From positions 1-20,778 of the forward strand of contig JNEM01015541.1 of the NCBI GenBank assembly GCA_000697335.1: a DNA stretch of 20,778 nucleotides. Reading direction: 5' to 3'. The notes under the pieces were generated by a model that saw only the letters and a list, made by a program, of their open reading frames with translations, did no database searches and was not told where the DNA came from. Source of the DNA: Conidiobolus incongruus B7586 (taxonomy: Eukaryota > Entomophthoromycota > Entomophthoromycetes > Entomophthorales > Conidiobolaceae). Within the stretch, counting starts at the first letter, position 1, and the number at the start of each line of letters is the position of its first letter. A program made the position numbers and the translations under genes. Below, in pieces: positions 10,090 through 20,778 of this stretch.

Positions 10090-10142
10090 AGTATTTACTT
10101 TTATATATTTTTTATTAGTAAATTAAAATTTAAAAATGTTTA

Positions 10143-10164
10143 CATATAATATTAAATAAATTGA
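10143..10164 (+). terminator. Presumed polyadenylation region of the receptor gene
   Basis: AATAAA stands at 10155-10160, about 65 bases after the stop. It lies within a 22-base stretch (core TATAATATTAAATAAATTG) that is identical to 17849-17870 just after the inhibitor gene. A shared 3'-processing element is a reasonable inference; chance in A+T-rich DNA is the alternative. Confidence 0.45.
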
Positions 10165-12363
10165 TATTGAATAAATTATTCATTTTGATAAGATTTTAAA
10201 AATTTGAAAAAAAAAATTAATTCAAGACTAATATAATTTATGTATATTTTATAAGATAATTTAATAACTTGTAAAATCTGTAATTTATACTCTATATTCC
10301 TAAAAATTTTAATATCACTAATTAAATATAAGACATTAGAATTATATGATTTTATATATTTAATTTGATGAATATTTGAATTTCAAAAATCGAAATTCAA
10401 TTTTAATAATTGTATTAGAATTGGATAATTTCAATAAATATCATATCTAATTTTATATTTTGTTAAAATTTATATTGAATCATTAAATTGTATATTAAGG
10501 AAATAATATCACTATATATATATCAGTTTATATTGAAAAAACTAAATTTTCTTAAATTATCATCAATAACCTAATAATTCTATAATCGTAATTCATTTAC
10601 TTGATTCTCGAACTATTTTCAAATTTTAAATTGACTCATCACATATTGAGATTATATTAATTTATTCAATACTTGAAAATGATAATAGATTAAATATTGC
10701 ATATTTGATTCAGTTTAAATCTAAATATTATTTTAATATAAGGCCCCTATATTAGTATATTTTTTAGAGTATTTTCAATTTACTTATATAGAATTACAAC
10801 CAGATAACTATATTTAGCAATAAATTCATTATCAATATACTGTTTCCAACAAAAGTTTGTATATAATTTTGAAAAGTTCTATTTTCAGTTAAAATTAAAA
10901 TAATCAAATGTCTATGTCTAATTACTTGATTATGTTTTTCATTTATTAATAGGTAATTTATCTAAATCGTCTCAGTATATCGAAGAATATACATCTATAT
11001 CGGTCAGATCACCCTATGCGATTTGGGTAGTGCTATCTTAAATTATTCTTGAGTATATATTCCTTTACATAAAAATTAAAGATTACTTATTCAGAAAATT
11101 TGATAGATCAATAATTCTTTTTATATCCAGTATTAAATATTAAACAAGTATATTAAAATAATGATATCTAAAATGTATCAAAATTTTAAATTCAATTATA
11201 ATAACAAATTTTACAAGTTATATTTCATAATATAATTATTTTGAATTTTCATAATTAGAATAAATGAAATTTGAGTGTATTATTTTTGTTTTTTTCGCTA
11301 AATAATTATTAAAAATTATTTTATATATTTTTTGATAAAATCTTAAAATTTATTATCTTATCATGAATTCAATAGTATCGATTTAATTTTGAGTAATCAA
11401 TCTTGACTCAATAATCATAAACAACTAAATATAGGAAATATTAAGAATTTGATTAACTGGTTGATTATTACAGTGACAAATCAAAATTTAAATTTTTAAA
11501 ATATTTCAATTACCAATTTAATCAATTTTCATTCAATTTTTATATGTTTCCTAATGAGACTTTTAAGATTCTACAAAATACTCAAATTTGAAAGAACATA
11601 ATTAAATTAGATTAGTAAATACATCATTCTTTATTAATTGCTAGTCAATTGGATATTCATTTTTAAACTGAATTTGAATTCAACAATTTACAAAATATCC
11701 ATTATCATTCTTAGCAATTGCGATCATATTTACAAATCAATTTATATAAAAGATTCAATACCACAATTCCAACTAATTATTCAAATATTATTATTTCATC
11801 ATATTTTAAGTTTCTCTAAAATTTTTATCTGATCAATCAAAATCAGTAAGTCAAATTATTCCAACAAAATTCAATATATAATTAGATAGATCAATATTTG
11901 ATGATAGTATATTATTATTTTAACGTTTAATTAATTATCAACTTTTCAAAGTTAATTATGACAATTATATAAGAATGAAAATCCTCAATATTCATATAAT
12001 ATTATCCTGTTATTAAGATAGTTTCCTAACACTTTAAGCTTGCAAGTAAAAAACAAATATGTGAAATATTGGAAGTACATAACTATTTACTCTCAGAAAG
12101 ACCAATATTAAGTCAATTTTATATCTAAATTAGATCAACTATCAGAATATAAATCATTCAAAATTTATAAATCACTTAATATAATCAATCGAATATACTC
12201 AAATATACACTAGAAATTGACAAAGTATCAATCAATTGTTACAGCAGAGATTGAAGAGAATACATGATTTGAGGAAAGTCCAACTGATTTCATTCAAATG
12301 TATCTTAACTAATTATCTGTTTCACTTATTACTTTAACAGTTTGCTATTAAATAAATAATATT
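10165..12363. other. A+T-rich intergenic stretch, no supported gene
   Basis: There is no coding-like text. An open frame of 64 codons at 11638-11832 is low-complexity (Ile, Phe, Leu, Asn) and looks accidental. One short patch of higher G+C (about 10999-11038, CGGTCAGATCACCCTATGCG and on) stands out, but I could not match it to a tRNA or to the LTR-like repeats. Confidence 0.55.
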
Positions 12364-13508
12364 ACTTTGTAATTTAAATAATGGGAATTTTTTGCAATTG
12401 AAAAAAAATAAAGATTTTAATATATAAAAAGTAAAAATAAATATATATTATAAAATTATTAATTTCTTTTATTTCTAATAACTTTTTGCTATACTTTTAG
12501 TAAAGATCTAACACCTAAAAAATAGTTCTTTTTATTAAAGACTGAAATTTGATGTTTTACAAACCAATTAAATTTTTCTGTAGAAATTTTCTTTCTTATA
12601 AGCTAGTTTTTTAATTACCTAAAATAATTATAATCACATAAGTTATAATCTAAAGAATATATTAGATGTGGTAGTTTTTTCCAGTTATTTTTAATTAGAA
12701 AGTTTTTTACAACTTTAAATTTATGTATTTTATAATTATCATGTAAAATAATAGGTTTTTTTTAAATTATATTAAGAATATTAATTAGAAATAGTTTTAT
12801 TTAAAAAAAATATAAAGTTTATTATTAATTGATTTTTTTAAAAACTAAATGAAAATAGTATATACTATTATAATTTATTATAATAATTAATATTCACTTA
12901 TTAATAAAGTGTTTATTTAAAGGAATTTATAAAAAAGGTTAATTTAACTTAATCTAACACTTTAATTTATATTTTAATAAAAGATTCTGTAAAAAAATTT
13001 AAAATTTATTAATTGTAATAATTTACTATAAAAGCTTTAGTTTCTAGTTATACTTTAATAAATTTTATTTAACAATAGCTACTCTAATTTTTTTTAAGTT
13101 TTAGTTAAATTATAAGGTATTTATTTTATATTTTTATTAATTAATTTTAATTTAAACTTTAATATATATAAAATACCTATATAACTAATATTAAAGTATT
13201 TTGATAATTCTTTAGCTAAAATAAAAAGGTGTTTTTTAATATAATTTTTCACTTTATTAACATTTAAAAAAATAATAGATAAAATTAATCTTTTAAATTT
13301 TAATAAGTTTTAGGTAATTTTTCTTTTTATCTTAAAGTAATTTACTTAGTAATAAATTGTTAATTTAGATAATACTTTATTATTAAAAGCTACTTATAAA
13401 TTTTAAATGATTTTAAAGGGTTTGTGGTTAAGTTTTACAAATATTAAAATAAAAAACTTTTGATGATTATTATTTAATTTAAACATAATTAAATTAAACA
13501 ACCAATTT
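12364..13508 (-). mobile_element. Decayed mariner-family DNA transposon
   Basis: Read on the minus strand, the region gives a stop-ridden transposase from about 13340 down to 12460. A helix-turn-helix-like stretch LAKELSKYFNISYIGILYIL (about 13165-13224) comes first. NWKKLPHLIYSLDYNLCDYN (about 12634-12695) follows and matches the mariner signature LPHPPYSPDLxPxDYxLF, including the last catalytic Asp. The C-terminus reads NKKNYFLGVRSLLKV*QKVI, like the usual NGIxxLPxRWQKVI. Candidate terminal repeats are TTGTAATTTAAATAATG (12368-12383) and, inverted, TTGTTTAATTTAATTATG near 13484-13501. Size, about 1.15 kb, fits mariner. Several stops replace Trp codons (G-to-A). Exact ends are uncertain. Confidence 0.8.
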
Positions 13509-13665
13509 TAAAAATTTAATTTTTTAATCAAAATATTATATATATATATATATATATATAATTCAAAACTATTTATTTTCCTATTTGTTTTATATATATT
13601 TTTTTATTTGAAACTAATAATATATTTGAAAAATCAGAAATTAAAAAATTTCCCATTTCTTTGAT
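13490..13665. repeat. Uninterrupted copy of the dispersed repeat found split at both sides of the Tc1 pair
   Basis: It includes the mariner right end, a TA tract (13538-13560) and about 100 bases of flank. Its left part matches 1-55 and its right part matches 3136-3250. The TA tract is where the other copy carries the Tc1 elements, so this is the empty site. Confidence 0.75.
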
Positions 13666-13699
13666 TCTATGGTAATAATATTAATATAAGGCTGTTTAG

Positions 13700-14345
13700 T
13701 TTTTTTCTGTTATATAATAATTAAAGATTGCCAATACACTCAACATTGTTTGAAAGTGTTTGAACAGGAATATGTGCACCATATTATATCAGTTGATGTT
13801 CAAGTAAGAGGTAATTGTTAATCTAAATGTATGATCAGTTATTATAAAGTATAAAATATTAAAATACTTTCAAGCCTACTGATTTTAATTACTTAAAGAA
13901 TTATAAAAGCATTGTCAATGGGCATTTTGTGATGCTTTCATAGAGGATAGAGATGATGGAAAGGTTGAAATTAGCCTTGGCATTGAGAAGTTAATTGAAA
14001 CTCTGGACTTGAAATGGAATATACTATCTCAATTATCTAAATCCAGCGGTTTTGAAAATACATTTGTTGACTACTATAAAATCCATAAAATAATATTTCA
14101 AGATGATATTATGAATATAACTTCCTATTTATCACATGAAATTGCTATTACTAAGATTGATACTATAACTCTTAGCATAAATTACCATGAGAATCCTGAT
14201 CACTTTGAAAAGTCAAAGTTATCTCAAACTGGAAAGAGGATTACAAATATATAATTTAAGGATCAAAACCTAAAAAATATCAAGATATTGCTAAATTTAT
14301 TCAAAAATCTTCAATCGATAAATAAATTTTGGTAATAAATTAACT
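13700..14345 (+). pseudogene. Unrecognised protein-coding remnant with a probable intron
   Basis: The text here is more coding-like and richer in G+C than around it. A first stretch reads KDCQYTQHCLKVFEQEYVHH followed by IISVDVQ and ends at a possible 5' splice site (GTAAGA at 13804). After about 106 bases, with a CTGAT that could be a branch site, an open frame resumes at 13910. It reads HCQWAFCDAFIEDRDDGKVE, continues for about 114 codons and stops at 14254. It contains acidic and helical segments and no membrane helix or signal peptide. Coding-like text continues in another frame just beyond (GSKPKKYQDIAKFIQKSSID, about 14257-14325), suggesting a broken gene. I do not recognise the family. 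It lies right beside the mariner repeat. It could instead be a live gene with more introns than I can see. Confidence 0.4.
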
Positions 14346-14832
14346 CTTAAATATAGAATTGATAATAATATTTTTACACATCGCCAGTTGAACTTGAGCC
14401 ATATTCATTATAATAAAATAATCATTATTATTATAATTATATAAAGACAAACCATAGCATTAACTTTAATAAAGAATTCTCAAAATTGATTGTTCTTAAT
14501 TAATCAGGTTCAGTTTTTTTCATTTAAATTAATAATCATAATCTATTAAATTCAATTATCCAAGCATTTAATCATTTGTGTTCAAACCAAGAATTTATTA
14601 TAGTTTTAATATTTAGCTGTTAATGCTATTCAATTAAGTGCCATAAAAATATGTTTGAATCTCAATCTATCTTTATAAATTGAAAATTTGGTTTATATTG
14701 CATTAGTTTGATAATTTAAGATCCCAAGTTTTACCATTTGATATATTTTTAATATTGCGTTGTATTTTTATATTAAGTTTTATAAATATAGGTTGTAGTT
14801 AGAAAAGTACTCAAAATATGATTTAGTAAATT
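14346..14832. other. A+T-rich spacer between two coding-like remnants
   Basis: There is no clear coding text, though weakly coding-like words occur near 14375-14410 (THRQLNLSHIHYNKI). It may be decayed parts of the same lost gene. Confidence 0.3.
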
Positions 14833-15055
14833 ATTAATCCTGCTCTTTAGCATATTGGGACTGTAGGTTTGAAAACTTACTGTTGAGGTGTTGTAGCAGA
14901 ATATCCAAAAGAAAAACCTATTCTCCTATCTTTATCACTTTTGGGTTTAAATAGTTGCTTAAATGAATGGTATGGGATTTGAATATAATGTAATAAAGAA
15001 AACAAAGTGAACAAAGAGTATCCTTCAATTATAGACTGACAAAACCAGCTTAAAT
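14833..15055 (+). pseudogene. Second coding-like remnant, hydrophobic segment
   Basis: In one frame the text reads HIGTVGLKTYC, then GVVAEYPKEKPILLSLSLLG and LNSCLNEWYGI, interrupted by in-frame stops. Composition is higher in G+C than the neighbourhood. The middle part could be a membrane helix or a helical repeat. It may belong to the same dead gene as 13700-14345 or to another one. No family could be recognised. Confidence 0.3.
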
Positions 15056-17340
15056 TAGAATTAATATTGGTTTAACTATCAGAATAGAATAATTGATTAA
15101 ATTTAAAAAACAACAATTGACATAAACTTGTCTAATTAGAATTTATGACTTTATTTAATAAATTTGATTTTCAAATTTAATTTCTTCAATTCTATATTTT
15201 TTTATAATTAATATATCTCAAATTTAATTAATTTGTTCTATTTACCTTTTCATACATTTAGTATCAATATTATGTAAGAATCAGAGTCTATACATCATAA
15301 ATCTTTACCTACAATTGATTAAATTAATAATTAATCGAATAATATCATTCAAATCTTTATTCAATTGCAGAGTAAATTATTGAACCTAATTTTTAAACCT
15401 AATCAAATTTAATCTTAAAAATATAAAATCATCAGGATTTGAATATTTGTATATAAATTGAGTTAGAGAGAAAATTTAATAATGCGAATTCTATTAATAT
15501 TTAAATGATAAATTCAGTTACTGCTTTTTTCATTACTATTAGGCTCATTTACCATACATACGAGTATAAAATGTCAATTCCAACACTCATTGTTGCAATT
15601 GTTGGAGATATTAGATAATAGCTAATTTTAAAATATGTTATTTCTGCTTGTAATTAATTAATTCACTAAGGATATATCCTGAGTAACGCTTTCTTATAAT
15701 TTTATAAGATAACTTTATCATTGTTCCTTATTAAAATATTTGAATTAATAAATCAAAGTCACTTAAAATCAATTTTCTTGAACTTAAGGAGCAATGTATG
15801 ATTATAATTACAAATAGAAAACCAAGCTTAAAATGCCAAATCAAAGAATTAAATACTTGATAAATTTCATTAAGTTGGCATAAAAAATGAATATATAAAA
15901 TTATCATTTCATCTAAATGCAAATTCATTGATTATTAGTAATGTTATTCCAAAAGCTGATGATTCAATTTTAATGATACTCATATTAATTTTACGTGGTA
16001 TTGAATATACTCAAATTTTCTTTAATTTGTTTTTTTTATATTATTAAGAGATTTCTTGTAAATATATTACTAATATAAATAATGCATTTTTAAAAATGTG
16101 TACTTACATTTATCTAAATTGATTCAAAGATAATGAAGTATAAATCTAAAGTAATTTATATTATATTGTGAAGATTTTGATTTATACAATAAAATTTAAT
16201 TTTCTATTAGATATATTTAATTTTATTATTTTATTTTAAATTTTAATAATAGCTATATTAATAAATGATCTTAAATAAATCAAATAAATGAAGTTTGTAT
16301 TTATTATTATAAAACAATATATCCAACAATTAAAGGATATAAAGTTTTTTTAACAATAGTAATTAAATTCTATCCATTATTTCATTTAGTGTCATATTTT
16401 TTGCTTTAAACATTTAAAATTAACCAATGATAAATTAAAATCAATTACTGTTATTTAAATTCAATTGTTGATATTTAATTCAAATGGCATAGAAATTCGT
16501 GACGTATATAACAATATGAAACACTCTTTTTCAGTTAATTTTCATTTATTAATAAATTAATACAACATTTTTTCTAAATAACAGGATAAAAGATAATTTT
16601 CTAAAAATAATTATTAATTAAAACAAAATGGATTGAAATTTCTTTCAATGAAAAATGGCAATAAAATCGGATTTAATGATACAAATGGTTTATTGACACA
16701 TATTTTCCAATCTAATATCTATAAGTCGAATCAAATTTTTGATTTAGCTTTTGGATATATCTCTCGTTTATAAAATTTTTCAATTAAATTCATTATAGAT
16801 TCCTTATAATTGATATATATAGGGTGTAGAATTTGATGAAATACTTCAATTTTCAAACAATGAAATAAATTTTCGAATATAACCCGAAAAATTTGAAGAC
16901 AGATTATAATGCACACTATTCAAAATAGATAATGTATTGATTAAATACTCTCTACCCTATCAAAGTTTAGAGATAGTACCACTTGGTTTATTGATAAGAA
17001 ATCTAATCTCAAAATTAATTTCATTGGACATATCCAACTATGCTAAATTATAAAATCAATAATAAAATCATTTTCAATACCAAAGCTCAGTTTATATCCA
17101 AATATAATTATAATAGAATATTTATTCAAATTATTTTAATTTATAAGACTACGCGGAATTGCATTTGAACAAAATATAAGCGCACAAACAATGTATTGTG
17201 AATTAACAACTTTAGAAAATTCTATATAATTGCAAATTGATATCATTATATACTATAAAATATAAATAAATTATAAAAATAACTAATAATTTCAATGATG
17301 AGCACGAAGGAACTTTTTTTTGCCAAAAAGCCTCTTAACT
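15056..17340. other. A+T-rich intergenic stretch, no supported gene
   Basis: No gene was recognised. Two minus-strand open frames (15731-15928 and 16731-16916, 65 and 61 codons) have chance-like composition. The short ATG frame at 15571 (MSIPTLIVAIVGDI) ends after 15 codons. No repeats shared with the rest of the window were noticed. Confidence 0.5.
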
Positions 17341-17354
17341 ACGTTTAACAAAAT

Positions 17355-17490
17355 CCAATAATATTTTTTTATTATAGCTCGATTTATGCATAATCATAAA
17401 AATTAATTGATTATGGTTCAGAAATTAATATTTATCATTGCCAAATACTAGCCAATTTAGATATTATATTTTAACAAGGATGTATAAATA
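17355..17490 (+). promoter_or_regulatory. Presumed promoter of the inhibitor gene: CCAAT and TATA box
   Basis: CCAAT stands at 17355-17359 and a good TATA box, TATAAATA, at 17483-17490, about 70 bases before the chosen ATG. Transcription would then start around 17510-17525, leaving a short leader with CAACAACAACAATAATA before the start codon. That position also argues against the upstream in-frame ATG at 17438. Confidence 0.55.
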
Positions 17491-17557
17491 CACATTTAGA
17501 GCAATTAAATTTATCTCAAAGTCAAGTTCAATAATAACAGCAACAACAACAATAATA

Positions 17558-17845
17558 ATGAAATTAACAATTTTCACATTTTTACTTCCAATTTTGATTT
17601 CAGCTCAAGATAGTTGTAATAGCACAAATTATCAAAAATTATTGGGTGCAGTATATGATAAACAGAATAAAGTATTCAAATATGGTCAGAATTCGATGAA
17701 ACAATCTGAATTGCCCAAGCCATCAAGAGTACTAGGAACTGATACAGTTGTCACTACAGAATACCGTGCTGAGAGATTAACTGTTTATTACAAGCAATGC
17801 GAACATAGCCAAAATTTGGTTGTTTCTGAAGTTACTTGTGGTTAA
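17558..17845 (+). CDS. Secreted peptidase inhibitor, I78 family (potato inhibitor I-like fold)
   Basis: A 95-residue preprotein. Residues 1-16 (MKLTIFTFLLPILISA) form a signal peptide with likely cleavage before Q17, so the mature protein is about 79 residues and secreted. The C-terminal half carries the family pattern RVLG (57-60), then VTTEYRAERLTV (65-76), and ends VTCG (92-95). This agrees with the I78 signature RVLG...VTxDYRxxRLNV...VxCG; such proteins bind serine proteases, often subtilisins, by a rigid loop (family knowledge). C20 and C94 are placed to pair; C81 is an extra cysteine. N21-S-T is a glycosylation sequon. An in-frame ATG at 17438 would add 40 residues ahead of the signal peptide and lies upstream of the TATA box, so the ATG at 17558 is chosen. 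No intron. It may guard the fungus from its own proteases or block those of a host or competitor (inference). Confidence 0.85.
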   Translation: MKLTIFTFLLPILISAQDSCNSTNYQKLLGAVYDKQNKVFKYGQNSMKQSELPKPSRVLGTDTVVTTEYRAERLTVYYKQCEHSQNLVVSEVTCG

Positions 17846-17848
17846 GTT

Positions 17849-17870
17849 CATATAATATTAAATAAATTGA
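17849..17870 (+). terminator. Presumed polyadenylation region of the inhibitor gene
   Basis: Three bases after the stop begins a 22-base stretch containing AATAAA (17861-17866), identical to 10143-10164 behind the receptor gene. Its closeness to the stop would imply a very short 3' untranslated region. Confidence 0.45.
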
Positions 17871-18156
17871 CAACGAATAATGATTTTATTCACAATATAA
17901 GCAATTATATTTCTTAATTTAGTCCTCAATTTAATCAAAATTACTATTTCAATTTTATCAAAATAATATATAATAAAAATATCGACTTTTATACTAAATA
18001 ATATCCTTTTCAAACTTTATCATTATTTATATTAAATATTAATATTATATAATAATAAATAACTAAGTTAAAACCATCTTTAAAATTTGCAAAGATATAT
18101 TAAAATATAAAAGAAAACACATCTTATTTTTTGTTAGAAGTATCAAAGTATGTAAT
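17871..18156. other. A+T-rich spacer between the inhibitor gene and the LTR-like repeat
   Basis: I see nothing coding here. It ends in GTAAT directly before the repeat. Confidence 0.5.
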
Positions 18157-18591
18157 TGATGGAGAATAATCCTGTCAATTACTCAAGAAACTCCGATTAC
18201 CGCAGGATTCGAGAAGTCACATTGGAGATATCACATCCCATGAACTAGTTGATCCTATTACTTTCCGCCCGTAAGTCATTCATGTCCACAAAAATCAACA
18301 ATGGAACCTAATATAACATTATCATAAGCAAACTAATAAACATATCTTCTATCTTCATTTTCAAAAGTATACAGTCTCTAAGTTTTTCTCGTAACCCTCA
18401 CAAAAGTGTTGAGTCGTGACGAGCGTGAGATATTTACTTTATTCGAAGAACCCGATTCGTAGCAAGTCATTTTCACCTACTTTGGTGAACCCCAATAATT
18501 TCCCTTAATTACGTGGTAATTTATCGTTTACCACTGGCGATTCCCCGTTTAAGCTCGTAAAACCCATTGTTGTAAGTGTTAACTCCCGACA
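18157..18591 (+). mobile_element. Lone LTR-like repeat, copy 2 (fossil)
   Basis: About 435 bases, the longer and better preserved copy of the family at 6415-6789, in the same orientation. It starts TGATGGAGAA and ends TCCCGACA, with TAAT directly on both sides. Strongly shared blocks are CTAAGTTTTTCTCGTAACCC and TATCGTTTACCACTGGCGAT. Two short inverted pairs in the 3' third (CACC/GGTG and GTGGTA/TACCAC) could fold. No primer-binding site or coding text follows, so it is read as a solo LTR. It is not the partner of copy 1 in one element, because a host gene and no retrotransposon interior lies between them. Family uncertain; clearly old. Confidence 0.55.
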
Positions 18592-20778
18592 TAATATTGA
18601 GAAATTAATATTAAAATTAATTTCAAGTATTTTGATATTTTCAATAAATTTAATTTAAAATTAAATTTTCAAATTGAAATTATCATTTTATCCAATAATT
18701 TTTTATCTATTGTCCTTCATACTATATAAGTAGGAATAGTATAATTAGATATCATATTCATATAATTTTTAATTTTGCAAAATTCACTGATATAATTTAA
18801 TTTGAATTTAGCTCTACTAATTAGTTTGATTGATCTAATTTAGTCTGAATCAAATCCACTGAAATTCACAATTTCGATAGATATATATAATTCTTAAAAC
18901 TCAATTTTATAATTAGTTAAGTTGAAAATATAAATTATATTATATAATAGATCCGATTTTCATGTTCAAATAAATAATATAACTGATAGTAAAAAGACAA
19001 TAATAGTATTATTTTTGTTATACCCTTTTCTCTGAAATATCTTAAAAATTAATTTTGAAATATCAAAATGATTTAATTTTACAATTGATATTATATGAAA
19101 ATTGAAATTCATATACTAATGATCAAACAATATTGCTCAATTTTGGTTAAGTTAATATTATATATGTGATTAACTTGAAACTCTTCTTAAATATTCATAT
19201 GTCAAATGGCAATTTAATTATATTTCAAAATATTTAAATTGTTTTAATATTTGTAAATTAATGCACTAAAGATGTTAAAAATTAATTTCAAAAAAATTTC
19301 TATTTAATGAATATAACATTCAATTGTTAAAAATTCATGTTCTATTTATGATAAATTTCCTAATTGATTAATTTGTTATATATTTGTATTAATAATATAT
19401 TTAAATATATATATATCATTATGAAAATAAATTTGGATTCATTCAGATTGACGTTAAATAAAAGCGCAAAATATTATATTAATAAAATCAAAATAGTATT
19501 GAATATAACATACATAATTTAGATTTGAAGTGTCATTAAATTGTTTTCATTCTCATATAAGTATTCAACCAACATGGTGAGTGATGACAATAATTTTCTC
19601 TTTTATTAAATACCCTTAGGAAATTAATTTTTGTAGTATTTCACCATCTTATTGCTAAGACATTTCCATTCTATACTAATTAACATAATTTTTCTAATAT
19701 AATATCATTTATTTATTAAATGAATTTTTATACTATTACCTAAATTATATATTTAATATGATTATTCTATAATAATAAAATTGATTTATAATTTAAAAAC
19801 TAAATAATTCCATTATTAATTTTAAATCAAAATGTCTAAAACTATTTTAAGATAATATTTATCTAGATATTTGGCAAAATTTTCAATTAATCAAATAAGT
19901 ATTAAATCTTTAATTTTTCAGATTAAGTAAAATTCAGTTTCATGTTTTTATATTTTAATATATAATAACTAATTAGTTTTTCATTTAGATTCAACTGAAT
20001 AAAGATTAATTTGTTAACTTTTATCACTATTAAACTACAAAATTGAATCACAATAACTTCTCATAAATTTTAACATTACTTTAGAATTAACTTAAAGTTA
20101 TTTCTAAATTTGGTTATGTTTAAATTTATAAATAAAGTTTTAATGACCTTAAATTAAAATTATATACTTGGTTTCAAAATTTGAAAATTTTTATTACTTA
20201 CCCATTTATCATATTAATTCTTAATAAAACTATATATTCACTTTTTTATATTTATATTAATTTTAAAAGAAAAAACACCTTAATATTAATAATATTTATT
20301 TTCAACAAGAAATTTTTGGGACACTTATTAATTTATTCAAGTAAAATAATATTTCAATTGATTATTACTATTCAATTGCAATGTCATTATATTTTGACTG
20401 AAAATTTTCTTATTATCTGGACTTATTAATCACAAATTAAACTTAATTTATTATTTCAACTAATTAATCTTAAATTATTATATCAAAAGTCTTTATTTGA
20501 TTGCAAATACAATTATTCAATCCTTATATCAATTACCAAATCAATATATTATTAATCCCTTTCCATTATATTATATAAAAATAATCTTAATCAAGTTTTT
20601 GAATTATTTTTTAAATTCTATTATTATTAAAAATCTTTAAATAATTAATACCAAAATGACCTAATATTAAAATCCAATAAGGCAAAAAAATTATTCACAG
20701 AAATTATAAAGTAATTCCAAATATATATATTACTATACTTAGATAATTTATCTTATTTTTGAATAAATTATATAATAT
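18592..20778. other. A+T-rich stretch to the end of the window, no supported gene
   Basis: Coding-like text is absent. The 82-codon open frame at 20181-20429 is made almost wholly of Ile, Phe, Leu, Asn, Lys and Tyr, and fits a chance frame in DNA of this composition. No repeat ends were recognised. Confidence 0.55.

Noticed and set aside
10999-11038. Possible tRNA gene
   Set aside because: No cloverleaf arms or B-box consensus could be fitted on either strand.
11638-11832. Open frame of 64 codons on the plus strand
   Set aside because: Starts with TTG and has only A+T-rich codons; no motif or neighbouring signal; chance frame.
15731-15928. Open frame of 65 codons on the minus strand, hydrophobic
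   Set aside because: The Ile, Phe and Leu richness follows from base composition; no family resemblance and no promoter-like context.
16731-16916. Open frame of 61 codons on the minus strand
   Set aside because: Slightly more mixed composition, but no recognisable motif and no flanking coding text; not supported.
17438-17557. Upstream in-frame extension of the inhibitor gene by 40 codons
   Set aside because: It would bury the signal peptide in the interior and places the start upstream of the TATA box at 17483.
6415-18591. One full-length LTR retrotransposon bounded by the two similar repeats
   Set aside because: The interior holds a host receptor gene, a mariner and an inhibitor gene, no gag-pol text and no primer-binding site, and each repeat has its own TAAT borders.
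20181-20429. Open frame of 82 codons near the right end
   Set aside because: Almost only Ile, Phe, Leu, Asn, Lys and Tyr; expected by chance at this A+T content.

Overview
The window looks like nuclear DNA of an early-diverging fungus with a very A+T-rich genome. By eye about four fifths of the bases are A or T. Three things point this way. There is an intronless 318-residue rhodopsin-like (class A) seven-helix receptor, of the kind seen expanded in Entomophthoromycotina such as Conidiobolus. There is a small secreted I78-family peptidase inhibitor. The rest is decayed Tc1/mariner transposons and lone LTR-like repeats. The assignment to Conidiobolus or a relative is inference from protein flavour and base composition, not proof.

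Layout. Positions 1-3705 are a transposon graveyard. Two Tc1-type elements lie head to tail (about 56-1618 and 1621-3133), each with double, Sleeping Beauty-like direct repeats inside its inverted ends. A third element survives only as its right end (about 3480-3705). Between the second and third lies an exact 19-base Tn5 mosaic end, the Nextera library adapter (3403-3421), so the contig is suspect at that point. From 3.7 to 8.9 kb there is no recognisable gene, only a lone LTR-like repeat at 6415-6789. The receptor gene lies at 9133-10089 with its presumed promoter just upstream. Another empty stretch follows to 12.36 kb. A decayed mariner-family transposon then lies on the minus strand (about 12364-13508). 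Its right end and flank are copied at the left edge of the window, where the Tc1 pair sits inside that copy. From about 13.7 to 15.0 kb there are coding-like fragments of an unrecognised protein, probably a gene remnant. The inhibitor gene is at 17558-17845 with a good TATA box. A second LTR-like repeat is at 18157-18591, and the remainder to the end is gene-poor A+T-rich DNA.

Only two genes look alive: a membrane receptor and a secreted protease inhibitor. Nothing shows that they work together, but their 3' flanks share an identical 22-base motif that includes AATAAA. I found no rRNA, tRNA, CRISPR array or coherent multi-gene system.
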